Assembly: GCA_009768925.2 (NCBI GenBank)
Contig: VHIT02000017.1
Location: 153,508 to 217,507, forward strand
Origin: Cryptosporidium bovis
Lineage: Eukaryota > Apicomplexa > Conoidasida > Eucoccidiorida > Cryptosporidiidae
DNA: 64,000 nucleotides
Reading direction: 5' to 3'
Shown: positions 20,501-29,706 of the stretch, one piece after another
Layout: each line of letters begins with the position of its first letter
How positions within the stretch are numbered: position 1 is the stretch's first letter
Notes under the pieces: model-generated
The model's database searches: none
What the model was told of the DNA's origin: nothing
What the model saw: only the letters and a program-made list of their open reading frames with translations
Made by a program: the position numbers and the translations under genes

Positions 20501-20939
20501 CAATAACGTTAATGTTGCAGGTAATAGTATCCTTGAAAGCAACAGTAGCAGTAACAGTAACAGAAATTGCGTTCCTAGACCATTCAGTACTGCTTATACA
20601 ATGGGAAGTTTAAATCCATCAAACAACTCATTTGGAATATCTAGATTAATAAGGATCCAAACCAATGATATTGATGAAATAAATAGAGGGATGCATGAAT
20701 CAACCAGAGATATGTTGAGATTCCTTGTACGTCAAACCGAAGCTAATCTGAACTTACCGTATACAAGAGTCTCTGCTCACAATAATCTAAATAACGAGTA
20801 TCGTGCAATGTTTGTAAGGGATCTATTAAGAAATGTTTCCGACAATCCTGACTATATTAATGATCAAGATAGATTTCCTTACATTAAAATGATATTTTCT
20901 GCTTTAAATCAAAACAACGAAAATGGGCAAATGGAGTAA
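17598..20939 (+). CDS. Large ubiquitin-like-domain protein, BAG6/Scythe-like
   Basis: The 1113-residue protein has an acidic, Ser/Asn-rich N-terminus (1-145). A ubiquitin-like domain follows at about 149-218: LTIVVRPLNGRDLTVV, STIRQLKELIEVQSG, NQRLIFRGRCMLDNET and DVIIHLVPY. The rest is low complexity, rich in Asn, Ser, Gly and Thr. An Ala-rich stretch lies near 535-560, and a more ordered segment at about 750-870 carries hydrophobic helices (SVFISVYLQALFVVQSNLLQ, YTVHMLTLISQISAYLASLL). A conserved-looking tail (about 1010-1110) ends in RDLLRNVSDNPDYIND. The N-terminal UBL plus long low-complexity body resembles BAG6, which guards exposed hydrophobic segments of membrane and mislocalised proteins, and more loosely ubiquilins. 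I cannot confirm a BAG domain. Single exon, ATG at 17598. Confidence 0.62.
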   Translation: MSGEDGSSGISKEEASSNKRLNTLDSDLCKDINDSGSNIGTDIDVGLKNNEFLSSSRSVVDSTRTNSASEYLSDQNNNKEEITDGFVMIDSNTKSDKEILKETNITTEVSSNDNSNSSADVNNLDDKKDEMEVVVEEVVVGVEGNSEDELTIVVRPLNGRDLTVVSSSNSTIRQLKELIEVQSGIEAANQRLIFRGRCMLDNETVGHYFNENDVIIHLVPYIRNNNSQENGPEGATRRENSNNNSNSAIPEINFQSFFPEFGGVSGLGSGSTFAGGFPGAMMFGAIRLDREASATPETEDLVQRVLRSFGDAVGNSGMEGGIIREQGVGMETNNRNFNLYNLPGNIHSSTRVINVNGASSNNETTGTSSGNSGVNSTQSRRVSPNIGTSRMSETVDNNNSSNSIPGGNSDIGARNNDLRGEQISGNHPMGRIGTIVSRIFQAFNHPMADIVRDPTGNISLSNRRTSHNIVVDPTNNNSSSTTNNGDANLIYTGDRRVSGGNNNASTLVNDTSNISNTRSRVTTANNTAGIGGVAATAAAAAAIGGAATTAATNTNPRSEVGSGWSQFTAAGGIPGVLPISGRSGVSVTTIPLPNLSIPVTIRATSTRIPTTNISSNGIRTIGVGGATNGGGPSENPSNYGNFDTSIAINRENNSNSVNDFYRRSSDNYFRSISDILEQSASQLQLVASGIREIGGIENPNSNRNNAAYLPPIPCTTSNFVISNNNSASNGVNGNPTDYIQHHSHRLYISNELIYRFLPWNSLNDLMNILERDSGWRRPRIGIPPQPIDLHESGPLSVFISVYLQALFVVQSNLLQVQAWQERFARLDVPRLCYTVHMLTLISQISAYLASLLAWLFHNMAQHVEQDRLVDTLQWGRNTSEEEGPVEGSNNNFQNISQNYVNENSSQDMHVDDNSSADKESNLNDNSLVPPINIDNLSIGNEANAKDNAEQTGQNMKSVSSVSFNSNSCNNVNVAGNSILESNSSSNSNRNCVPRPFSTAYTMGSLNPSNNSFGISRLIRIQTNDIDEINRGMHESTRDMLRFLVRQTEANLNLPYTRVSAHNNLNNEYRAMFVRDLLRNVSDNPDYINDQDRFPYIKMIFSALNQNNENGQME

Positions 20940-21626
20940 TATATGAAAGTAACTCAAGAGAAAATATTCCATTTTAATCTTGACAGATAATTATTCTTTC
21001 TTTTTGTTCTACTTTATTGAAACCCTGTATACAATAAAAGTAATGAATGTGTATTTAATTCCTAATCATTCTTTCCCATTACTTTTTATACGTTTGGCAT
21101 CAATATTAGGATTTTACTTTTTATTCGCCTAAACATTCCTTTTTTACCCTTGTTTTATCTTTCAACTTTGACTTGATAACTTAAACAGTCACGTTATATT
21201 GTATGTTGATGCTTGATATGACACAAACGCTGCATCATTGTTTTATCTGACATGCAATAATAGTAAAATATTAGCATTAAGTTAAAAATCGTTTCAGGCT
21301 TAAAGAATTTAATTTTTACTTTCGTAATAATTTAGCATCCAAGTCATGCTTTCAGAGGTACCCATGGATATTCAAACATATAGTAAAAGATCAATATGTT
21401 ATTTTAAGATGGACCCGATAACATTTTTTTCCATCTTTCGACGTTAACAAACATTGCATTCCCCACACGGCCCGCCTAATATCCATACCAGCGCCATGCA
21501 CAATTATTGGTAGTTTAACAACCGAAGATATAGGGAATATAAATTTGCATATACATATTTTAAAACGAAGTAATGAACATTGAAGTATAAACTTTTTAGC
21601 TATTTTTATATTAAACTGCTGTGTGA
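20940..21626. other. Intergenic region upstream of the methyltransferase
   Basis: About 690 bases, AT-rich, between two plus-strand genes. A segment around 21405-21500 is less AT-rich (tttcgacgttaacaaacatt...cggcccgcc), and a short minus-strand open frame crosses it into the next gene; it has no recognisable family. I see no other feature. Confidence 0.4.
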
Positions 21627-22595
21627 ATGAGTGATAAGGTAGTTGAATATGGGACCCCAGAATATTGGGAGGATAGATATGAAAAAGATCCAAATCCATA
21701 TGATTGGTATCAAAGGTGGGATTCAATAAGGGAAATAGTAAAAGATTACTTGAAAATTGATGACAAAATACTTGTAATAGGGAATGGAACGAGTAGAATA
21801 CCTGAAGAGATTTATGATGAAGGGTTTCAAAATATCCAGGCAATGGATATAAGCAACGCTGCCGTAAATTATATGCATGAAAGATTTGCTTCTAGGGATA
21901 TAAAATGCCAAGTTAGTGATGTTTTGGACATGTATCAATACGGAGACGATGAATTCGATGTTGTTTTTGATAAAGGAACATTTGATACTATTTTATGCAC
22001 AAGAAACAGTGGGATTAATATTGATAAAATGATGAAAGAGATAATAAGAATATTAAATTATAATAAAGGAAGGTATATTTGTGTTTCTTATGGACAACCA
22101 AGTTACCGTACAACATATATGAAAAGTATGAAAGAGTGGGAAATAAATGTGATTCCAATAAAAAAACCTGGAACTGACCAGATATATAACATTAAAAACT
22201 ATACTGAAACGGAAATAAGAAACAATACCGACTATTCAAAATTAGAAAGACCCGATTTGTATCACTTCATTTACATATGCACTATATTTAATAAACCTGA
22301 GAAAATAGCAAACAAATCAAATTATCCAACAGCAGAATTAAGTGAAAATAATTCTACTGAAAACGGTCTAAATGAAAATATAGATCATACTTACAATGAA
22401 AATTGTGAAAATAACGGAAAAAGCGACGGTACAAATAATGAAATTAATTACTATAGCGATTATAACAATAATAACAACTTTAATGCAGATTTTAACATTA
22501 ACTCCAACAATGAAGATATAAATGGCCGTATTAGTTATATTGATAATGATATTAGTGTAAAAAGTAGCAATGTTAGTAACAAAAATAGCAATTAG
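21627..22595 (+). CDS. Class I SAM methyltransferase, EEF1AKMT4/METTL13 N-domain type
   Basis: The 322-residue protein opens with VVEYGTPEYWEDRYEKDPNPYDWYQRWDSI split over residues 5-35, the YW..RY....PYDW pattern of this family. Motif I is ILVIGNGTS (48-56), with Asn where most relatives have Cys. The acidic loop follows (QAMDISNAAVNYM). Then come DEFDVVFDKGTFDTIL (about 107-122), the motif with the KGT.D element, and IIRILNYNKGRYICVSYGQP. Family members methylate lysines of translation factor eEF1A; the substrate here is inferred. The catalytic domain ends near residue 225. The remaining 100 residues are Asn/Ser/Glu/Asp low complexity. Single exon, ATG at 21627. Confidence 0.78.
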   Translation: MSDKVVEYGTPEYWEDRYEKDPNPYDWYQRWDSIREIVKDYLKIDDKILVIGNGTSRIPEEIYDEGFQNIQAMDISNAAVNYMHERFASRDIKCQVSDVLDMYQYGDDEFDVVFDKGTFDTILCTRNSGINIDKMMKEIIRILNYNKGRYICVSYGQPSYRTTYMKSMKEWEINVIPIKKPGTDQIYNIKNYTETEIRNNTDYSKLERPDLYHFIYICTIFNKPEKIANKSNYPTAELSENNSTENGLNENIDHTYNENCENNGKSDGTNNEINYYSDYNNNNNFNADFNINSNNEDINGRISYIDNDISVKSSNVSNKNSN

Positions 22596-22734
22596 TGATA
22601 ACTATATAAGAAACACAGGGTAGTATATACATAATGGACATTAATGTGTGCATTCAATTCTTGAATTATAAATAATAATTTTCTTCTGATATTTGTTAGA
22701 AATTTTTTTTAACTATTACCGAAAAGTTATTTTT

Positions 22735-23112
22735 TTACTTAAAGTACTTTTTTTTACTTAATAGAAAATTATTTAATATATTTTTATTCTCTTGATAGTT
22801 CACATCCTTATTTATTTCATATATTTTTAGTTTAAAATCAGAGTATTTCATTTGTTTAATTTGGGAATATATTTCAATCAATTCTATTAATATATTATAG
22901 TTATCATTTATTTTTTTTCTAATTAATTCTGTATTGATTTCATTGCTCACTTCATCTCTTAATTCTTCCATATACAACCAATTGTATTGTATTTCGAATT
23001 CGTCCAGTCTAACAATAATAACCTTGTATGCCTCCTCTATTCTGAACAAGCACGACTTTTTCAGTATCATATTTATCAATAATTGATAAATTTTTGTGTC
23101 TTTTATGCCCAT
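22735..23112 (-). CDS. Small charged helical protein, unknown
   Basis: The 125-residue open frame starts at a true ATG (complement of 23110-23112) and has no internal low complexity. Its sequence is rich in Ile, Glu, Lys and Tyr, with heptad-like spacing from about 25 to 100 (RIEEAYKVIIVRLDEFEI, INDNYNILIELIEIYSQIKQ), so it is probably a coiled coil. No transmembrane segment or signal peptide is visible. It converges with the methyltransferase, and about 1.1 kb of non-coding DNA lies upstream, which is room for a promoter. I do not recognise a family. Its composition differs from random AT-rich frames in lacking long Asn runs, which gives moderate support for a real gene. Confidence 0.5.
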   Translation of the reverse strand: MGIKDTKIYQLLINMILKKSCLFRIEEAYKVIIVRLDEFEIQYNWLYMEELRDEVSNEINTELIRKKINDNYNILIELIEIYSQIKQMKYSDFKLKIYEINKDVNYQENKNILNNFLLSKKKYFK

Positions 23113-24189
23113 TTTAATTGCTTTCGCTAATAAATAACAAATACAGGTATATTCATTTAAGTGTTTTTATACAACCTATTCTTACTGAAGAAAAAAAAGT
23201 AAGAATCTGGAAAAATTTGCTCACCTATTACACAGTTTTTAACATTTAATATCAAAAATTGTATTCAGTTAACATAGATGTTTGTACTCCAGGAAACAAT
23301 TCACCCCTAACGCAAAATTAGTTAGTGGTACCCGCATGACTTTTACATGCAATTTGTGGGGTGCACTACTAGTTGATTATTCATTTCATGTAATGCAGTA
23401 AAGTGAAAAATTTTAAGATATATGCTATGTAATTTTTGCATGAATATATTCCAGAGATAATAATATTATATTTCTCAAAATTTCTTGAGCTTTTAATTGC
23501 TTTTTGTGAATAATGAAATGGAGGTGAAAAAATTAAATGAGTATTGGCAATCCAAATCTTAAGAATATGTTCTCACATGAGTAAAAAGGCAATATGAATG
23601 TTAATTTTAATATCAGGAAATATGTGGCAATTCTATTATTTACTGAACAATAAGTATTAATTAAAAATATTCATAAATAGTTAGACTACCTGGATTATTT
23701 GAGAAAGTCACAGTTGTTTAAAAAGAATATTAATTTATATAAATCTGCAAAAGAACATATAGTAACATTTTTTAAAATGAAACATAACTCTTTTTCAGAC
23801 TTATTTAAGATACATCTTTTTTTATTAGAACAAAATAATTGGCGGGTTTATATTTATATGGTCATATCTACATACAATATTTATTAGTGTGAGGACTAAC
23901 CATTGTTGAAAAGTTACAGAAAAAGAGAATTAAATGAACTCACTAAATTAAATAGGTTAATTAGTAAGGAAACACATATCTAGTTTAAACACAGTGTATA
24001 AGAAGATTAAGTAGTCATATTAAAATACATTTTTTTCTCTTCGTAATTAAATTTATGAATTGTTGATTACAGAATAAACAAATAAACATATTGGTATTAG
24101 TTGGCAAGGTAATTAAATATTAATAAATTAATATTAACTAAAACAAGTACTTTATTAGTTAGAAAAAAATTTTTTAGCTGGCATCGGAA
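23113..24189. other. Intergenic region with one structured segment
   Basis: About 1.1 kb between divergent genes. Apart from the inverted-repeat element at 23302-23363 it is plain AT-rich DNA. The open frame at 23699-23887 starts at TTG and has no recognisable content. Confidence 0.4.
23302..23363. other. Branched inverted-repeat element, possible small structured RNA
   Basis: An outer stem CACCCC (23302-23307) with GGGGTG (23358-23363) could enclose two hairpins. CTAAC (23307-23311) would pair with GTTAG (23321-23325), using one base shared with the outer stem. GCATG (23334-23338) would pair with CATGC (23346-23350) around the loop ACTTTTA. The last hairpin is directly followed by AATTTGTGG, which resembles an Sm-protein site. 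The segment is far less AT-rich than its surroundings. Strand and identity are unknown. Confidence 0.35.
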
Positions 24190-25626
24190 ATGTCTATGAA
24201 TAATGAAAATTCTAGAATAGATGAAGGGAACGGAATAATAAGAAAACATGATACAATAGTGTATAGAATAGTGAATTATATGACTTCACTAATAGGTGGA
24301 TTGAATGGGAATATAAGCAAAAACAATCCCTGCATTGGAATATTAACACCAATGTCCCCATTGATGATAGGAGATTACACACATACTAAAGAAAATACGA
24401 TGGTATTGCCAACACCAGAGCCATTAATTCAGTTAATACCTAATATAAACGTTAATAACAATAATTTTTTGAATGTTTACAGCAATAACTATGATAAATT
24501 AAATCATAGGTTTGGTCCAAAGGTAACACCATATATAAATCTAAATAATGGTCTTTTGACAATCAATGAGAAAGATGATGTGATATTAAGCAATAGCATT
24601 TCATACATGAGTTCTCCTAATGATGTTTGTGTGTTTTCATCAAAAATTGGAGCAATTAATCACAATGCCTTTAGAAACAGATCAATTAAGAATATAAATT
24701 GTGATTATGGAATAATAAAATCGCCAATGAGTAGTATAATACCACGTTCTATTCATAGCTGCAACAAATATAATAATAACTTTAATTCTCCAACAGAAAT
24801 AATAGTTACACCAGAACTTGCAGTTACTTTACAAAAGCTAATTTCAATAATAACAGAAACTTCGGAAGACAATAATATCAATGAAAATAGCAGCAATAAT
24901 ATCGACAATTGTGATGACTATAAAAGAGTAATAAGAATAAATCGTTTCCAGAGGATCAATAGAAAAGCAACAATAGGTGGGATAAACTACGCCCTTATGA
25001 GTTATTCAGCAACAATAATTCAAAAACACTATAGAGAATTCGAAAATAACAGGTTTACAAGATATGTTAGTGCATATACAAGAAAAAATTACACAAAAAA
25101 TCAGATATTTGACGCAATTTATACCATTCAAAGGCACTGGAGAATTTACATTTATCGTAATCGACTTATGAAAGAATATTTAATTAAAAGTGTAATGACT
25201 GCAAGGAACGAAGCAAGTTCTAAAATTGCTGCTCATTGGTATGGATACAGAACGAGGAAGCACTTTGATTCATTGATAAAAGATGTCAAGATAAAATGGG
25301 TATGGGGGGAAGAAAATTTGGATAAAATTTCTGGTGACAACGGCAAAAAAGTTAAATATTCAAAATATGACATACAAATAAGGGGATCATTTACTTCAGT
25401 ACCTTGGAAAAACAAGCTAAGTCTGATCTGGGATGAAAGTGAAAGTTGCTATTCAATTACCGTACCACTTTCTAAAGGCGTGCATTACCTACAATTTATT
25501 GTAAATGATGAAATTAGAGCATGTGGAAGCATGGAAATCGTAGTTTTACCATTAGTTGGAGTTTCAAACAAATTAAGCATATTCGGAAACTCATATGATA
25601 GCACACGTAAGTTTAATTCGCTATAA
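24190..25626 (+). CDS. IQ-motif protein with C-terminal CBM48/AMPK-beta-like domain (paralogue 1)
   Basis: The 478-residue protein has an Asn/Ser-rich N-terminal half (1-235). Three IQ-like helices follow between about 270 and 360: SATIIQKHYREFENNRFTRY, IYTIQRHWRIYIYRNRL and SKIAAHWYGYRTRKHFD. A conserved link VKIKWVWGEE follows. The C-terminal domain (about 390-470) carries DIQIRGSFTSVPWKNKLSL, SITVPLSKGVHYLQFIVND and CGSMEIVVLP. That is the pattern of a CBM48 / AMPK-beta glycogen-binding fold (V.I.GSFxxW...L......F...L..G.Y.Y.F.VD). IQ motifs bind calmodulin-like proteins; CBM48 folds bind alpha-glucans or mediate protein contacts. It is unrelated to a whole AMPK beta subunit. The next gene is its paralogue in the same orientation. 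Single exon. Confidence 0.68.
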   Translation: MSMNNENSRIDEGNGIIRKHDTIVYRIVNYMTSLIGGLNGNISKNNPCIGILTPMSPLMIGDYTHTKENTMVLPTPEPLIQLIPNINVNNNNFLNVYSNNYDKLNHRFGPKVTPYINLNNGLLTINEKDDVILSNSISYMSSPNDVCVFSSKIGAINHNAFRNRSIKNINCDYGIIKSPMSSIIPRSIHSCNKYNNNFNSPTEIIVTPELAVTLQKLISIITETSEDNNINENSSNNIDNCDDYKRVIRINRFQRINRKATIGGINYALMSYSATIIQKHYREFENNRFTRYVSAYTRKNYTKNQIFDAIYTIQRHWRIYIYRNRLMKEYLIKSVMTARNEASSKIAAHWYGYRTRKHFDSLIKDVKIKWVWGEENLDKISGDNGKKVKYSKYDIQIRGSFTSVPWKNKLSLIWDESESCYSITVPLSKGVHYLQFIVNDEIRACGSMEIVVLPLVGVSNKLSIFGNSYDSTRKFNSL

Positions 25627-26478
25627 AGCATCATTTAATACCTGCATTTTATAACTTGTTTTTAAATCCTTATTTTTTAACAATATCGATTATAATGCAC
25701 GTACCATTATTTGTGACATTAAAGTAAGAAGAATAAGAAGGGGTATCTACGAATGTAACATCATGGTTTAAACAAAATTTAATATTACACTCTAAATTAG
25801 ATTATTATGTATTTATTTATCTGGGTGAGAGTTAATAGCTACCTTTAAGAACAAAGAGAAGTCCAAATAAAGTCTACAGGTGCAAAACATTTATCATCAC
25901 GACTAGTATATTCTTATTCTCAAGGCTGTTCAATGTCAATTAACTAAATGGGGTAAATTATTTAATTTTAATTAATCTATTATTTATTCTGTACACTATT
26001 AATATAATTAGACTTTAGGCGGCATGTACAGGCGCCTAAACATGCGAGTTATTGTGACGGTATTTAAAAGTCATTAAATAGCATAGTAATTAATGATCAT
26101 AAATAAATAAGACATTAAGTGCACTAGTGCAATAACAGAGTCGTAACGAAAATAAGTCAAAGTAATTAAATATGCAATTAGGTCACACCCATACAAAGAA
26201 GGAAGTTAGGTCAACAAATATTCTTAATTAGATAAATTGGAATAATAGCGAGGATCACCGTACTCCAGTGCAAAATTTAGTAATTAAATTAAGGGTGAAA
26301 GCTTTTGTTTAATTTGTTTTTCTGCAAATAATTTAATTCATGGAGTTCTATATGTAAACGGAGGGAACATTTTATACATATGCAACTATATGAGAGCAGT
26401 ACTATAGAAAAGTAATAAAAAACGAATAATTATATTAAATCAAAAACAACAGAAAGAGGTAGGCACGAAAAAAACAAT
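25627..26478. other. Intergenic region between the two IQ/CBM48-like paralogues
   Basis: About 850 bases of AT-rich DNA containing GGCGCC at 26031-26036. No open frame or RNA is convincing. It includes the 3' end of the first paralogue and the promoter of the second. Confidence 0.45.
26031..26036. promoter_or_regulatory. GGCGCC palindrome (E2F-like promoter motif candidate)
   Basis: The hexamer, in context acaGGCGCCtaa, lies about 440 bases upstream of the second IQ/CBM48-like gene. Function is inferred. Confidence 0.42.
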
Positions 26479-28416
26479 ATGTTTAGTCGTTTTTACCAGA
26501 GAAACTTTGGCTCAAATGAAAGTTTAAGAAGGCCAAATAGAGTGAGGATAACACTAGAAGACAGGCTTAATTCAAACCATAGCTCATTTCAACATGATTC
26601 GTTTGATGAAACAATAACTAAAAGACAAAATACTGTAAGAAAATTGAGTCGTGACGGAACTCAACAGATATTTCAATCTCTAAATATTGGTGGTAATATT
26701 ACAAATAATGCAATGATAAGAGGTTATAATTCAAATATTGTGAACAATAACATCAGCAATAGACAATTGTCCGAGTTTTACTCGCAAAAAAGTATTGGTC
26801 TTCGTTTAGTGAGGTCGAAAACAGTTAAAATACCTGACTCTAAAACTCCGACAAAGTTAACAGACAACTTGGAATCAATAAATAATGGGGATATATCAAA
26901 TTCAGATAGGGCTTCATTAGAATTTTTTGGTGATAAAAAAATAAGTTCAATTAAAATTGATACGAACAAATCTTGCTTTGAAGATAAGAGTGAGAATGAA
27001 AGGATAAATAGTAATAGAGAACCAAATATTTTGTCCTTTGGTTTATTTCATGTTGATAGCCAACCAATAACTGAATTAAATAATAAAAATCAGTGTTTGA
27101 CCGATGATCATTTAAAAGAGAGAATAAGCAAGGTAAATGTTAAAGAGAAACAACTCTTAATTGAAAAAAAAATACCATTGTATAAGCAAGAATTGCCATC
27201 TCTGGAAATAATTCCTGATGAAACAAAAACAAGCAACTGCAATGAATATAAATTCGAAACAGTATCACTGGAATTGTACAAACTCAAAGAATTAATATTT
27301 GGTGTTAGCATTGACAATACAAATAAAAACAGAGGAACAAAATTAAACAAAGCAGCATTTGTTTTTATTAAATTTAACCTACTTTTTCATTTAGCAGCAA
27401 TTGTTATACAATGTTATTTTAGGAGGTATTTGTGTAAAAAATACTACAAATTAAGGAAAATAGGTCCTATTGAGGTATTAAGTGCATCTGCATTACAAAT
27501 TCAAGCATGTTGGAGAAGTTTTTTAACTAGATATGGCATTTATTCAAATATTAGCTGCGAAGGTTTAAATAATATTAATACAAATAAAAATAAGTTGGTT
27601 GTTTCTCGCAAAAAAGATAGTACCACAATACCACTAAATTATAAATGGTCATATTACCATCAGAAATATTTTATCAATATTACAAATAAAAGAAAAAAAA
27701 GTGCAAAAATAATACAGTTCTATTGGAAAGATATTTATTTACATAAGTTTGAAATTAAACGTAATATTATATTGAATTCCATCTTATCTGCAAGATACTT
27801 GGCAAAAGAGACAATAGAAAAATACATTGCTGGATATATCGTCAGAAAGAAAATGGATTCCAAATACAAACTAGTGCCCATTAAATGGAATTGGAATGTC
27901 AAGTCCATTAATTCAGTACATATATTGATTAAAATTAATGAAAAATGGTCAAATCCAAAAAAAATGTGGTTTAGTACGGAAGAAAACTCTTACAAGTATA
28001 ATTTATACCTTTCTACTGGAAACTACCAACTTGTATTTAAAATAACATGCAGTGGCGAAGGTAGTGAAAACAATAACAAAAGCGAAATACTATGTAACTC
28101 AACTTTAGAAACAATTCAAAACGACGAATTCCAGTTTGTTAATGTGATTAGAGTAGACAATAATTACAATAAAACAAGTGCATTGAAGTATTTTAGGGAA
28201 GTTATTTGCGAATCATTATACAATTCGTTCATTTTACAAGATAAAACAGAGATTATTGACTATATTTCACTTTCACCAAATTACAATAAAAAAACAAATT
28301 ATGAAATTAAAGAAATGTCAGAAATAGCAAGTCCATCTAATTATTATATTATGGATATAAACTCCACTCCTAGCACCAATGTTGATTTTAGTCCGTCTTC
28401 CGATTTTATCCATTAA
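26479..28416 (+). CDS. IQ-motif protein with C-terminal CBM48-like domain (paralogue 2)
   Basis: The 645-residue protein mirrors the gene before it. A Ser/Asn-rich N-terminal half (1-290) is followed by IQ-type helices AAIVIQCYFRRYLCKKYYKL (about 305-324), SALQIQACWRSFLTRYGIY, SAKIIQFYWKDIYLHKFEI and ILSARYLAKETIEKYIAGYI. The link PIKWNWNVKS corresponds to KIKWVWGEE in paralogue 1. The C-terminal beta-rich domain has VHILIKINEKWSNPKKMWF, YNLYLSTGNYQLVFKITC and a final beta strand FVNVIRVDN. This last domain is more divergent from CBM48 than in paralogue 1. About 70 further residues, Ser/Asn/Tyr-rich, close the protein. The shared order of IQ helices, KWxW link and beta domain argues for duplication in place. 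Single exon, ATG at 26479. Confidence 0.66.
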   Translation: MFSRFYQRNFGSNESLRRPNRVRITLEDRLNSNHSSFQHDSFDETITKRQNTVRKLSRDGTQQIFQSLNIGGNITNNAMIRGYNSNIVNNNISNRQLSEFYSQKSIGLRLVRSKTVKIPDSKTPTKLTDNLESINNGDISNSDRASLEFFGDKKISSIKIDTNKSCFEDKSENERINSNREPNILSFGLFHVDSQPITELNNKNQCLTDDHLKERISKVNVKEKQLLIEKKIPLYKQELPSLEIIPDETKTSNCNEYKFETVSLELYKLKELIFGVSIDNTNKNRGTKLNKAAFVFIKFNLLFHLAAIVIQCYFRRYLCKKYYKLRKIGPIEVLSASALQIQACWRSFLTRYGIYSNISCEGLNNINTNKNKLVVSRKKDSTTIPLNYKWSYYHQKYFINITNKRKKSAKIIQFYWKDIYLHKFEIKRNIILNSILSARYLAKETIEKYIAGYIVRKKMDSKYKLVPIKWNWNVKSINSVHILIKINEKWSNPKKMWFSTEENSYKYNLYLSTGNYQLVFKITCSGEGSENNNKSEILCNSTLETIQNDEFQFVNVIRVDNNYNKTSALKYFREVICESLYNSFILQDKTEIIDYISLSPNYNKKTNYEIKEMSEIASPSNYYIMDINSTPSTNVDFSPSSDFIH

Positions 28417-28729
28417 TGAAATAAACTAGCAATAAGGGCCATGTTCCGCAACATTTATAAACAAATATAGATATTATTTTCTTATTTAATTAGTTAATTT
28501 TATTTTTATTTCAAGAATATGTGTGCATTTATTTTACTTGTTTCATTTTTGTCGCTGCTTCAGATACCGATTTTACCGCTGAACGCAGTCTGATCTTAAA
28601 AGGTATAGCAATTATAACGAAAAAGGTGAAGCTTTTGTATTTCATGTACTTAATAAGCTAAGGGAGAAGTGGCACTTAATAAGTGTATATTGAAGGTCAT
28701 ACTACCATATATGATTTATACTATTCAAT
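28417..28729. other. Short intergenic region upstream of the HYPK-like gene
   Basis: About 310 bases, AT-rich with a slightly GC-richer patch around 28565-28595. I see no gene or GGCGCC site. Confidence 0.4.
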
Positions 28730-29119
28730 ATGAAAGGTGCTCAAACTGAGAAAAAGAATACAGAAAAACATTTGAGTGATTTAAATTTAAAAATTGAAGG
28801 AATTACTTCAAATTTGGAAGTAAACCACGACATTCAGTCAAAATTATTAGCTACAAAAAAGGCACTTGATGAGGATCTAAAGGTAAGTACATTTAATCTA
28901 TTGGTGTTTCACATTTACCATTTACTAAATAATTAGAATTTAAGTATAACGAGTGTAGATCCTGATAATGTTAAAAAACTCTCTCAAATGTTTGATTTGA
29001 GCAATAATCAAGCAGAAAACATACTAAAATCAAACAAAGACAACCTTTATGATTCAGTTAGAAGTTTACTATTAAATTTTTCAGAATACGAGGAATCCAA
29101 GAAACAATATATTATCTGA
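28730..29119 (+). CDS. HYPK / NAC-alpha-type UBA-domain protein (two exons)
   Basis: Exons 28730-28882 and 28937-29119 are separated by a 54-base intron (donor GTAAGT, acceptor TTAG) and encode 111 residues. Exon 1 gives a charged helical region (1-51) with EKHLSDLNLKIEGITSNLEV. Exon 2 gives a UBA-like three-helix domain: SVDPDNVKKLSQMFDLSNNQ then AENILKSNKDNLYDSVRSLL. The pattern x(I/V)xxxDVxxLxxxxxxSxxxAexxLxxxxxxxxxAxxxLL is that of the NAC-alpha C-terminal UBA and of HYPK. HYPK is about this length and has an N-terminal helix plus UBA. It binds and regulates the NatA acetyltransferase at the ribosome. There is no NAC domain, so HYPK is preferred. The frame is phase 0 across the intron and ends in TGA. 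Confidence 0.62.
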
Positions 29120-29706
29120 TTTTTTTAGTCGAGTAGTGAATCATTTTTCACAAAAGACAGCAATTAAAGAGCTTGTTTACTTTTAAGATAGAGTTTAGGT
29201 TCATATTCAGTTATAATCGTTCATTTTAATAGAAAAGGAAATACTTTGTTTATTATTTAATCATTACATATTTTTAAATACATTTGACACTGACTTCTCA
29301 GGCGCCAAAACCATGTAATGTATTTGTTATTTAGTATCGTATGAGCTTCAAAGGAAAAAAATCGGCTGTACTATAAATTGCGAGTGAGTTCAATATAGGT
29401 ATATATTTGACGTAGAGTATTGTCCATAATTTATCTATTGTAGTGTGGCTAGTTTAAGAGACGGATACCTTAGATTTAGTTTGATTTATTAGTGTGGGAA
29501 GGCATCAAATATTTCAACTTAAGTAATTAAAAGTGATTATTTCCTTTTATTAATAATATATATATCTAAGGACTACAGAGTTAAGAAACTATCACGTTCA
29601 AAGCAGTACCGGTTTATGGTTTCCAGAAATTGATAGTATTTTAGAAAGGTGAGATAATATATACAAGGGAATAGACATAAAAATTGAATTTAAAAGAATT
29701 AATTAT
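29120..29706. other. Intergenic region upstream of COG6
   Basis: About 590 AT-rich bases between plus-strand genes, with GGCGCC at 29301-29306. No other feature is visible. Confidence 0.45.
29301..29306. promoter_or_regulatory. GGCGCC palindrome (E2F-like promoter motif candidate)
   Basis: The hexamer, in context tcaGGCGCCaaaa, lies about 400 bases upstream of the COG6 ATG. Function is inferred. Confidence 0.45.
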
